Assembly: GCA_905331475.1 (NCBI GenBank)
Contig: CAJNYU010000025.1
Span: 248,001-312,000 of the forward strand
DNA: 64,000 nucleotides
Reading direction: 5' to 3'
DNA from: Rotaria socialis
Lineage: Eukaryota; Rotifera; Eurotatoria; Philodinida; Philodinidae
The first letter of the stretch is position 1; every line of letters begins with the position of its first letter. Below the pieces are notes generated by a model. It was not told where the DNA came from, searched no databases, and saw only the letters and a list, made by a program, of their open reading frames with translations. The translations under genes were made by a program, and so were the position numbers. This document shows positions 25,809-36,052 of the stretch, in pieces.

Positions 25809-28012
25809 ATGATTAGTGTTAAAAGGTAAGGTACTCGTTTGAATATGTATAGAAAGAATATTAACAAATACAATTTACTTATAGTATAGGAATCATAAAT
25901 GCAAAATTTGCTTGATCGGTGATTCACAAGTCGGTAAAACGGGTCTCTGTATACGATTGAAAGTCTGTTTTTTTCTATAGTTTTTAATGAAAATTATTAT
26001 GTTTCTCGTTAAGGATGATACTTTCTCCGAGAATTTTTCACCAACGATAGGCGTCGATTTTTTAAGTTTTTCGCTCTTCGTGAATACTAATTATAATTTA
26101 TCATTCATTTTTAGGCAACATCTACGATTGAAAACGATGGAGAAAGAAATAGCTTGCAACTTCTAACTAACTATTGCGTTGCAATGAACAACAGTATTTT
26201 TATTAACATATTTTAGTGGGATACAGCTGGCCAAGAACGATTTCGGACGATTACCAGCAATTTTGATCTTATAACTGGTGGCGCATAGTAAACGTGGCAA
26301 AGCCTGCCGTTTTTTGGGTGTGAAAGTGACTCTTTTATGACACCCACACCCACACCCTCAAGAGCACAAAATTCTCGATCACTTGGTTCGGCATGCTTTA
26401 CTTTTAGTATTGACCCTATTGAGCAAAGGCTTTCACAATTCCATAGATTATTGCGAAAAATCGAAGGTCGTCGTTGAGCTATTGAGCATGTGTTCATACG
26501 CTAAATTTTATATAGACACAAAATAAAGAATTGAAAAACAAAGACGATAGTTTTGAAGAGTAGAATGTTCGCTATCGAAAGAGCTTACAACAGAATCCCC
26601 AGTGTGTCCTTAAAAAGCGACATATTTTGTTCCATTGGTTATGCGTCACTCGTCAGCTATGTGATAAGACTTCGTGGGCTCACTGCATTATTTTGAAAAT
26701 ATGCTAAATATGGAATCATCCGACGAAAAAATCATAATGACAATCAAGAAATCTCTAGATCATCGAAAGACAGAACAGACACCTATATTGTGTCAACGTG
26801 TGAACCTTTATATGTTCCTGAATGGGGTATCATTAGTTTTTTCCTATGTAGTAAATTGTATGTGAAACTAGTTTCACGAATATTTGCCTTCATTCTTCGT
26901 CTCTTGTTGCTATTCTACTTCAACTAATTCATTTCAACAGCTCTATAAAATTTGATAGTAACTACTTCCAGTAATTTTCAGTTAATGGCAGTTTTCATCA
27001 GAGCTATAAAACCAAAAGATGTGTGCCATATCTCACATAATACAACAGCATTTATCTAATATAATAGACTAGATTATATATATAAAACTACACAAAAATG
27101 CTAAGTATAACATGACTAGAGGTCGTGTCTGTTAGACTTTTCGCTAATATATAAAAATAAATATCTTTCTATATCGAATAGGTCTCTTCAGATATATTTG
27201 GCAGAATGGAGCATACGATCATAAGAATACACAAAGAGACTCTACTTTATTTAATAATACAGAGGTCGATCTCCTATGTTTAATCAGGGCTGAAGAGAGT
27301 TCTAGTTTTTCCTTGAAATATTCTTCCGTCATACTTTTAGGTTCTTACTATCGAGGTGCACATGGTATTATCGTCGTCTTTGATGTTACTAATGCAGTAT
27401 GTTATTGAGAGTTGTCTTTGTCTCTATTGAAAAGAAATTATTTTATTTAGGAATCATTCGATCATCTTCATACATGATTCAACGAAATCAATCAACATGC
27501 AGGTAACGATGTAAAGAAGCTGTTAGTTGGTAATAAATGTGATTTGACAAGTACGAAAGTAATTGACAATGATAAAGCTAAAGTATGTAGAACAGAGGTT
27601 GAGCTAGTCGATTGTAATAGAAACATAGAAGTTTCATTCCTATGTTATTTTATTGTAGAACTTAGCTGACTCGCTAAACATTCAATATATCGAAACATCA
27701 GCAAAATATTCGATTAATGTCGAACAAATATTCAAGACGATAGTCACTGAGATAAAAATCAAATCCAATATCAGTAGAACTAATAAAGGTCAACATATAT
27801 TGTCAGTTCTCATGATGAAAATTCCAATACTTCGAGTAGATTCTGTTGAGAAATTGCTCGCTGACAGTTTAATTTCATCAAAATTGTATTGTTGTTGTAC
27901 TATTTTACTATTTGTTTTCATTCATAGTATAAATCATTTCTTCGTCGAAAATGAAATTTATACACACATAAACATTACGCTTCCAACGAACGACTCTCCA
28001 AAATGCAGATGA
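25809..28012 (+). pseudogene. Decayed Rab1-type small GTPase
   Basis: Rab1 GTPases control ER-to-Golgi vesicle traffic; this copy is broken. Readable parts in order: 25809-25825 and 25890-25962 (P-loop GDSQVGKT), 26014 onward (switch I region NFSPTIGVDF), about 26114-26160 (TIENDGE), 26217-26256 (WDTAGQERFRTIT), 27341-27396 (SYYRGAHGIIVVFDVTNA), 27451-27582 (GNKCDL) and 27659 onward (ETSAK). Damage: TGA at 27475-27477 where Rab1 has Trp; a GC instead of GT after 26256, followed by a 1084-bp intron when all others are under 100 bp; no usable donors for the TIGVDF and TIENDGE exons without losing frame; and no stop after the C-terminal CCC, so the frame runs on to 28012. Part of the oversized intron may be inserted DNA. 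The G1, G3, G4 and G5 motifs survive, so decay is fairly recent. Confidence 0.85.
26316..26357. repeat. Telomere-type foldback unit (GGGTGTG / CACACCC)
   Basis: GGGTGTG is followed 19 bases later by CACCCACACCCACACCC, i.e. TGTGGG-type repeats in inverted orientation. It lies inside the oversized intron of the Rab1 pseudogene. Confidence 0.75.
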
Positions 28013-31000
28013 TCTCATTTGCTTTGATAATGGAATGCGTTGGTGTATTTTCGTTACGAAAGTAATTATAGGTCAATTGGACAAGTGTGGCTGTAAAGCA
28101 ATCACGTAAATATAGCGAGCTATCGATATGAATTTAGTCCTACTGACTCAAATGTAGATCTGAATATTAATTTTTATTTCGATTCAGTCTTGATAGTCAC
28201 TTTTATTCACAAAAGGTCTCAAAATATTTCTCCTTGAAATTTATGTCAAGTTGTGATTAAAAGCAAAATTTAATTTTCTGCTGTGCGAAATGTTTACTTT
28301 GCATCTTATACTGTTCATAATTGAGAATTACACCAGACGCTTAGGATAACGAAAAAATAAATGTTATATTCAATGGCATCTTTCATCGCCGTGCGTCATA
28401 GAGTCAACTACAAAACAATTCACATAAATATTACTCATAAACTAATGGAAATAAAATTAAACATAATGTAGCAAGATGCAGAAAATGATTAAAAATCATC
28501 TTTTAATCAGGCATACAATTATCATAAAATTAATTTTCAACGGTGAGCACTAGCTCTTCAGCCTAGTGAAAATATATTGTAGAATTACATTGATGATGAA
28601 CTTGCATTGTACTTTTTCTTTGAACATGAGGTGAACTCAAAGGGAAAATTATAATTGCGAATATCTGAGAATAATTCGAACTATATGGTGTTTGAAAGAT
28701 CTCAATATCACATTAAATTCAGTACCATCTTAGCTAATAACGATATCTTACGGAATAGTAGAATATTTCAAGGTTTTGCCTAATGTAACTCAGGTTGAGC
28801 TTTCTGAAACTACCTTTTTCCTTACAATTTTCGCTTAATCTTACAACATTAGCGGTGGGCTCTTGTTGGATCTTAGTAGCTGACTGTTTAATCTCAGAAA
28901 ATCTATAAATAGTTGTGAATCCCTTTATTTCTTTATATCACTGTATGTTTGTCTGATAGAAATTTTCAAGGCCATGTCTTATCTCATATGATGTTGAGCT
29001 CATTTATCTTACAACTGATTTTACAGTTATAATGGTGTAGTAGAATAAGGTTGGCGATAAATGTTGAAGTGCGCTAGCAGAAAAGGTAAAAGCATTCCTA
29101 AGTGTTGAGATCTAGTTTTGTATAACATGTAACTATTGTCGATAGCTAATGTCAGCCATCGTTACATCTAATTGAACATTGCCTGTATATACTCTTAGTC
29201 TTACTGGCACTTCTTTCTTCACACATTGATCGTTGAATTGTAAATGAATTACTGTTTATAATCGACATGATTCTTGTTATATTTAGTAAAAGGCATTTAT
29301 CAATACCGATCTACATCCGACTAAATGATTTTGATTAGTAAAATTCTGATGATCCATCTTCAATGAACAATCTTACAGTTCTATTGGAGCATAATCATAA
29401 ATGCAAGTCTGCTCAAATATCTTCATATTTAAATAATTCTAATAGACTATCAATAAATAGATCAATTTTCGTAATTCATTACAAGATTTAATTAGAAGTC
29501 AAATCGTAGAACTTCCGTACGTGAGTTAAATCTCTTTGCTTGACCTTAAGATGATTATGAGTGAGTGTGAGATGATGCAAGTTTCGGGAAGTCATCACGT
29601 CTACTTACGATATCATTTTTCTTGAATATATATCATATTGGTTGCTGAACAACCGTCCAAAACTAGGTGATATGATCAAAATATATAAGTAGGATTCATA
29701 AATACAACAGACTTAGAAGAATAGATGATAATCCAATAAATAATTTATTATATAGTTACAATTAAACATAATTAATCTTTATGAAAACCCAAGTATTTTT
29801 AAGCTTCTACTGAATATGCCCGTTGTGGCCAGGAAACAATAGGAATAAAGCAACAATACATAAATAACTGTTACATATAAATATATAGATCCAATTAAAG
29901 TATTAAGTAAGAAAATGCGATTGAATAAATAAATAGAAAGAATGCATACAAAGAATTAATTTTGATCGATACAATTAGATGTAATGGTTTAGTGTATTTT
30001 GTTTTAGTGTTATATCATGATGATAATGATGAACACATTAACCAAAAGCTCGAAAGAAAAACCTACTAAGTTTCGATGACGTTCTACTTTGCTATGTGGT
30101 AGTTAGAAACTTTGTTGTTTTTCAACTGGTATTCATTTACCTGATTCAAAATATGATTCCTATTGAAAATGAGATATATTTAGGATCTGTGAAGATTATA
30201 GTACAGTGTTAAAGATATGCTTTTGCACATATTTCTAATTTTTCCCCGCAAAATACAGAAAGAATGATAGAGATATAGAATCTTTTCAAAGAATTTAGAT
30301 AGTAAATGGGTTATAGGCCGAATCACCGAGTTTAAGTCATCGACATTGGAAGAACAAGCGTCAAATCTTGCGGATGAAGATGAATAATCGCCCTAAGCTA
30401 GTACTGATGTAACGAGTGTATTATTATTGTTCACTTTTTCTTTACTTTTGACGGCTTTGTAATATATAGACTGACCATGAAACTATTCTTTGTCATCTAA
30501 AGTTTTCTGAAATAATATGAACCTGTTTAGTGTTCATTTTTGTGTTTCGAACTTTTCTACTTGTATTGAAATTAGAACAAAAGTAAAACAAATAGTAAAT
30601 GTTAACCTTTTTTGATCGAAAGTAGAAGCGATATCTAGAGATTATAAGAACCAGTTAAAAGTATCCAGAAAAAAAGAACCAGACTAGACTCAATAATCTT
30701 GATTCAAGTATCAACAGCAAGACTATTGTCTGATGTTGAAAAAAAACTAAGAACATGAAAAAATATGTCTTAAGAATTTGATTAGAGTATAATCATAAAG
30801 TGTGTAGATCTCGATGCATATCCTCAAATTTGCAAGCAAATATTACTATATGTGAAGCAATCGGCATCTTGCGTCATCTTACATACTCTGAATAGAAAAG
30901 GAAAAAACCACATTGACGAATAGTATGCGATCCCTTATATACTATTTCTTCGATAATATTGCATTGTAATTTAACATTTCACCTACTTCCTTCGTTTGTT

Positions 31001-31023
31001 ACATACATATTTATTTGGCAAAT
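28013..31023. other. Gene-free intergenic region of 3 kb
   Basis: No open frame of note and no repeat structure that I could detect by eye. The final 100 bp should contain the SUGT1 promoter. Confidence 0.5.
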
Positions 31024-32753
31024 ATGTCGAAACAAGCATTTGAAGAAGCAAACGAAGTCTTTGTTGATGATAGATATGAAGAAGCATATGAAGTTTGTGA
31101 TTGACGAACATTTCCTTTTATATTATAATTTTATTTAAAATCTTCTTTCAGCTTTACACCAAAGCTCTTACAAATGATGATAAAACCGATAGCCATTTTA
31201 CTTCTAAGGTTTTATCAGCACGTGCTCAATGTGCATTGAAATTAAAAACATTTTCTGGTAATTAGATATTTTTCTTATATTTAAAACAACTCATTATATT
31301 CTTATTAGATGCTTTAAATGATAGCAACAATGCTATCCAATTAGATGAGAACAATATCAAAGCATATCTTCGTAAAGGTATAGCATTATATCATCAAAAT
31401 TTAAAAGAAGAAGCACTGAAAACATTCATTCGTGGTCTTGAAATTGATTGTAAGTCTAATACATTCTATTAAATTTTAGTTCATTTATCTTTGCTCTTAT
31501 GTTAGCTGCTAATGATCAATTGAAAGTATGGAAAGAAAAGTGTGAAAAAGAATTTGAAGGTAAAAATATCTCTTCACTTAAAAATTCTAGGTTTATTTTG
31601 ATTTAGAAAAAAAACAATCCATTGCAGCTACTGTTGACAAGGAAAAGCCCTCAGCTATAGTTAATACTGAGAAAGAAAAACTCGCAGCTGCTGCTGTTCC
31701 GGCTACACCAATTCCAGCTAAAATTAAGTAAATTTAAAGTTTCTGTTCTCTATTGTTTTTTTCTTTACTAATAATTGTAAATTTCAACATATAGACATTC
31801 ATTCTATCAAAACGAAAGTGCTGTTACTATACAAATACCAATTAAGGGTCTGAAAAAAGAACAAGTTCAAGTTCAAACTACTGATACAACTGTATGTGTT
31901 TTTGTTATTTGATAATAAGTCTAATATCCATTAATCATTGAAGTTGAATGTTGGAACAAAAATACCTGCAACAGGCACTGATTATTCACTAGAACTTGAT
32001 CTTGCTTTTTCTATTGATTCATCACGTACGAACTATAATGTAACTGGTTCAAATGTAAGATTATTATTTCTATAACATTTCAATTATGTAAAATTCATAG
32101 CTTTTATACGTAATATTTAGATTGAAATTAAGTTGTACAAACGACAGGCTATTCAATGGACTTCATTAGATGCAAAATCATCAGCTGGGAAAACGCAACC
32201 GCCAAGTAAAATGCTTTCTTAGAAAAGTTTTAGTTTTATGCTTGCATCATACCTGTTCATTTTTTGTTTTTAGTTCCAATGTGTCAGGCGGTTACAGCTA
32301 AAGCTCCAACTTATCCATCATCAAGCCAGCGAGCTAAAAATTGGGACCAGATTGAAGCACAAATTAAGAAAGATGAAAAGGATAATAAAGAAGATATGGG
32401 CGATGCGAATACGTACGATTTCTTTTTCTTGCTGTTGTATGCTAGCTGTTTATTTATTCTTTTAGCATATTTCAACAGCTTTATCGAGATAGCGACGAGA
32501 ATACTCGTCGAGCTATGAATAAATCAATGGTATGAACGAATATCATAGTGTTTATTAATTCAATATTTAAAAAAAAGTGTTTTTTAGGCTGAATCTGGTG
32601 GTACGTGTTTAAATATGAATTGGGAAGAAGTAAAAAAAGGAAAAATTTCCTGCGAACCACCCGATGTAAGTTGATATTAATTTAAATTAGTTTCATAAAT
32701 GAAACATCTTGGTTGTCCTTAAGGGTATGGAATGGAAAAAATATGATTCGTAA
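31024..32753 (+). CDS. SUGT1: SGT1/SUGT1 co-chaperone, 12 exons, 364 aa
   Basis: HSP90 co-chaperone that links to SCF ubiquitin ligases and kinetochore assembly. Exons: 31024-31092, 31152-31257, 31309-31449, 31506-31559, 31607-31727, 31795-31891, 31944-32054, 32121-32205, 32274-32412, 32466-32529, 32588-32665, 32724-32753; total 1095 nt, in frame. Three TPR units fill residues about 1-115 (AFEEANEVFVDDRYEEAYEL; DALNDSNNAIQLDENNIKAY; GIALYHQNLKEEALKTFIRG). An Ala/Lys linker follows. The CS domain covers about 160-265 (HSFYQNESAVTIQIPIKGLK; SIEIKLYK-type strand; AIQWTSL). The SGS domain is about 285-364 (YPSSSQRAKNWDQIEAQIKK; FQQLYRDSDENTRRAMNKSM; ESGGTCLNMNWEEVKKGKI) with the signature end GMEWKKYDS. 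Length matches the human protein. No damage. Confidence 0.96.
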
Positions 32754-33844
32754 AAAAAAGCGATAGTGATTGTACAACGACATAAAGAAACCATCGATAT
32801 TATACTGTTCGTCTATAAACATTATGCACTTTCATTTTTCTTTTTTATTCTGTATCTTTTGTTGAAAACGTTATTGTGTGATATGGAGAAAAAAAAGCTT
32901 AGTTTTTTATAAATAGTTTAAACTTATACTAACTAGCTTTTCATGATATTGTTACTATTTGATTAAAAATTTTATTATGCAAAAACAGATCAATCAATAA
33001 ACCAGAGCTTTTATATTAGAATTTTGCTAAGTTATTCTACTTCTCTTCTTGTTCACAATTGACATGCTTTTCTTGTCTTTTGAATAGAAAATGTTTTGAT
33101 TGAGATATATACTTCTTAGACGTTTCCTTAAATCAATTTAAATATTCATCACATACACTTTTGAAATCCAATTAAAAAACCAGTCAAATAATCTGCTTTT
33201 GATTTCAATGTACTTATAGCTTAATAAAGATAACTATATCTGTTGTACTTCAACTATGTTAAAAAACATGATGAATTCTCAAACAGAATCGTATTGCTAG
33301 AAATGCGTGTATTCTGATATATAATCCACCATACAAAACATGATTCAACATCTTTCAGGATTGTACATTCATTCTGAACACTTTCTAATTGCAATTATAT
33401 TTCAATCAATATGAAAAGAATTAGGCCTCATGCTGCTAGTCTTTTATGCAGCTTTTTTTCTGTGATACCCAAAAAAAGAAATAAAACACAAATGTATACC
33501 ATAGCATATTTCATTCACAAAATATGAACTCCCATTGTTGTGCTGCACATGTGTCCAAGAGTGGAAATATCTTTTTTTTTGTAACCGAAAATAATCAGTT
33601 CTGAAGTGCTTACAAAGCTTTGTTCCTCTCAGACTATGTGGCATTTAAACACACTAACCGATAACTCTATAATTGATGTAGCAGAATCCATTTCTCTAAC
33701 AACAACAAAGGATCTGTGAATTATTGTACAATATGAAGTTAGCTCTGTTATTATTGATAAATTATTATTTATTCTACTGGAGATGTCATAGTGACCGAAT
33801 TATTCATCTATGTACGTATGCAAAGAAAGACAAAAAAAAACATT
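32754..33844. other. Intergenic, SUGT1 to tRNA-Leu
   Basis: AT-rich, with no supportable gene. Short open frames near 33444-33644 and 33724-33909 look accidental; the second runs through the tRNA on the opposite strand. Confidence 0.5.
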
Positions 33845-33928
33845 TGCCAGGGATGGGGATCGAACCCATGCTCACTATTGTGAATTGGATCTTAAGTCCA
33901 ACGCCTTAACCACTCGGCCACCCTGGCA
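33845..33928 (-). tRNA. tRNA-Leu(TAA)
   Basis: 84 nt on the minus strand. The acceptor stem is TGCCAGG with CCTGGCA. D arm GGCCGAGTGGTTAAGGC. Anticodon stem TTGGA/TCCAA with the loop CTTAAGA gives anticodon TAA. A 14-16 nt variable arm (class II, as expected for Leu) and the T arm GGGTTCGATCCCC follow. No intron. All stems are complete, so it should be functional. Confidence 0.95.
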
Positions 33929-34074
33929 CAGAATGAATTGACTATCTTATGCTGCAGAATCCTATTGATGACTGGGAAAATGACACTTCATCTCACCGCT
34001 TTTTTACGATCTCCCTGTAAATTAGTGTGCTTATGATATCCTGACATGAAGAAAAAGACATGGTGTTCGAAATG

Positions 34075-34217
34075 TAGTTCGTAAATGTAATACAACAAAA
34101 ATACATGGTGTTTGGAATCAATTTTCAAAATAGCTTTTCAACGATTATAACCATTGAAAAAGCTATTTTGAAAATTGATTCCGAACTCCATGTAAATTTT
34201 TCCCTTTACGAACATCA
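34075..34217. repeat. Imperfect inverted repeat of about 140 bp
   Basis: GGAATCAATTTTCAAAATAG is inverted at 34162-34181 around a short centre near 34146. The similarity extends outward with mismatches to TTCGTAAA/TTTACGAA. It is probably the core of a small foldback element. Confidence 0.75.
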
Positions 34218-34310
34218 AAATTTGCCTGGAGACCGGAATCAGAATGTCCGGATGTTCGTAATGACAAAGACATGAAGGTCGTAATAAGAAAAACGACACA
34301 ATTATCGTTA

Positions 34311-34663
34311 CCCTAGCCAACTCTCCCTAGAAGAATCCCCAGGGAGTCCCCTGAAAAATCCCCGGGGACTCACGACAGGGAGTCCCTAGGGATTTCGTTC
34401 TTTTGTGGGGACTCCCCGGGGAGTTATCTGATCAAAATCGATGAAATATCTAATTACTAATAAATTCTTCTTAATTTTTTTAAAATTAAAAAAATTGAAA
34501 AGTTTTTTTTTTATTTTAAAAAATTTCATCAATTCTCCCCAGCGAAATCCCCCGGGAGTCCCCCAAATAAAAAGTCGCCGGGGACTCACGACAGGGACTC
34601 CCCAGGGATTTCGTTATTTTACGGGGACTCCCCGGGGAGTCGTTGGGGGAGAGTCGATTAGGG
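34311..34663. mobile_element. MITE with CCCTARYCRACTCTCCC ends and GGGGACTCCCC repeats
   Basis: The left end CCCTAGCCAACTCTCCC is inverted at the right end as GGGAGAGTCGATTAGGG. Both halves carry the same roughly 80-bp unit containing GGGGACTCACGACAGGGA, AGGGATTTCGTT and GGGGACTCCCCGGGGAGT, separated by a 110-bp A/T-only spacer. GC content is sharply above the surroundings. No coding. Confidence 0.8.
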
Positions 34664-34710
34664 AAGTATGCTAAGATTTCTTCACGTGTGAGAGAGTATG
34701 AAGTGATATG

Positions 34711-35006
34711 CTACCCAGGTCGAACAGTACGGTCGGTATACGGCCGTTGACGGTTACTTTACGACTATTTTACGGGCGAAAGCTTGCCGTAATATCTGGC
34801 GCAGTAATACGGACCGTATTATCATGAGAGTACGGAGCACAAACAGCCGTAAACCATGAAAATTCAGTCCCGTTTACGGTGCTGTATTACTGCGCAAGGT
34901 ATTACGGGCAAATACGGCCTATTTACTGTCGTAAATATACCGTTTTGACATCGTTTACCACCGATAAACAGACCGTAAGCGAGTCCGTTTTGATCAATCT
35001 GGGTAG
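34711..35006. mobile_element. 296-bp MITE with CTACCCAG ends
   Basis: It begins CTACCCAGGTCGAACAGTAC and ends TTTTGATCAATCTGGGTAG, forming short terminal inverted repeats. Inside, GCGCAGTAATAC and GTATTACTGCGC are inverted copies, and TTTACGG/CCGTAAA motifs recur on both strands. It is less AT-rich than the flanks. No open frame of interest. Confidence 0.75.
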
Positions 35007-35262
35007 TCTTCCAACCTAAAATCATGTATAGAGAACGTTTTAATGAATTCAAGCAATTAAGCTTGCACTTCTGTTCACTATTATAATTCTAGTGTTAGCT
35101 ATTGTTTTTCTAATTCCTTCAATACACTCTATTACAAATAAATATCAATTTTATTGAAAGAAAAGAAATAAATATTTATTCATAACTTTAGTGTTAATGT
35201 AAATCACCATTTCATTCACCTTCATTGATTCAACAAATAGAGATTTATTTGTCAAACTTGGA

Positions 35263-36048
35263 ATGCAAATTGATTCCATGCATTTTATTGCTGAACCAGC
35301 AAATCATAATAATAAACCCTCACAATGCTACAAGTGTTTTAAATACGGTCATATAGCCAAATACTGCAAAGCTGATAGTCAAATATGTTCCAAATGTGGA
35401 GAGGCGAATCATACATATGATGTTTGTCATAACAGTAGTCAACATCCTATATGCTGTAACTGCAAAGGTCAGCATGTAGCAACGTCTCCTGACTGTCCAA
35501 AATATAAAGAACATCAACAAAAGTTACAGAAAACAATCGAGCAATATTCATCATCAACAAAACCGACAAACCAAACCCAACCTGGCTATAATTGGAATAG
35601 TAATGAAGATTTTCCTATTTTGAAAACTACCGATAGAATTGAAGAAACACGAATTATTGAATTACTTACTGAAAAAATTATGTCAATTGTTGAACAAGCA
35701 ACACAAAGGATTTTTCAAACTCTCAATCAAAGATTTGAAATACTAACGAATAGAATCAACAAGAAATTCAATATGGAGATCGAAGAAATTATCACTGAAG
35801 AAGAATATAATCAACAAGAAAACAAAACCAATAAAAAGCAAATAAACAACCAATATCAAGAATTAAAGCAATTAACCAAAGAAAATCAAGATGAAAATGC
35901 TGAGTCTACCACAACCCCATCTAATGGAATCAAAAGAAAATACATCTCACCAACTAATTTTTCAGAAAAGCAAGCAAATACAACAAAAGATTGTAGAAAT
36001 AAATATGACAGTGATATCGATGATTTTATCAACCAAAGAATTGATTAA
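35263..36048 (+). CDS. LINE ORF1: CCHC zinc-knuckle nucleic-acid-binding protein
   Basis: 261 residues from the first in-frame Met; the frame is open upstream to about 35205, so the true start may lie upstream and have been lost. Three tandem zinc knuckles follow: CYKCFKYGHIAKYC, CSKCGEANHTYDVC and CNCKGQHVATSPDC (residues about 22-80). The segment before them (FVKLGMQIDSMHF) resembles the end of the RRM-like region that usually precedes the knuckles. The C-terminal half is Gln/Asn/Lys/Glu-rich and probably coiled coil. The protein would bind element RNA to form the RNP. The stop lies 4 nt before the ORF2 start. Confidence 0.88.
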   Translation: MQIDSMHFIAEPANHNNKPSQCYKCFKYGHIAKYCKADSQICSKCGEANHTYDVCHNSSQHPICCNCKGQHVATSPDCPKYKEHQQKLQKTIEQYSSSTKPTNQTQPGYNWNSNEDFPILKTTDRIEETRIIELLTEKIMSIVEQATQRIFQTLNQRFEILTNRINKKFNMEIEEIITEEEYNQQENKTNKKQINNQYQELKQLTKENQDENAESTTTPSNGIKRKYISPTNFSEKQANTTKDCRNKYDSDIDDFINQRID

Positions 36049-36052
36049 AATT

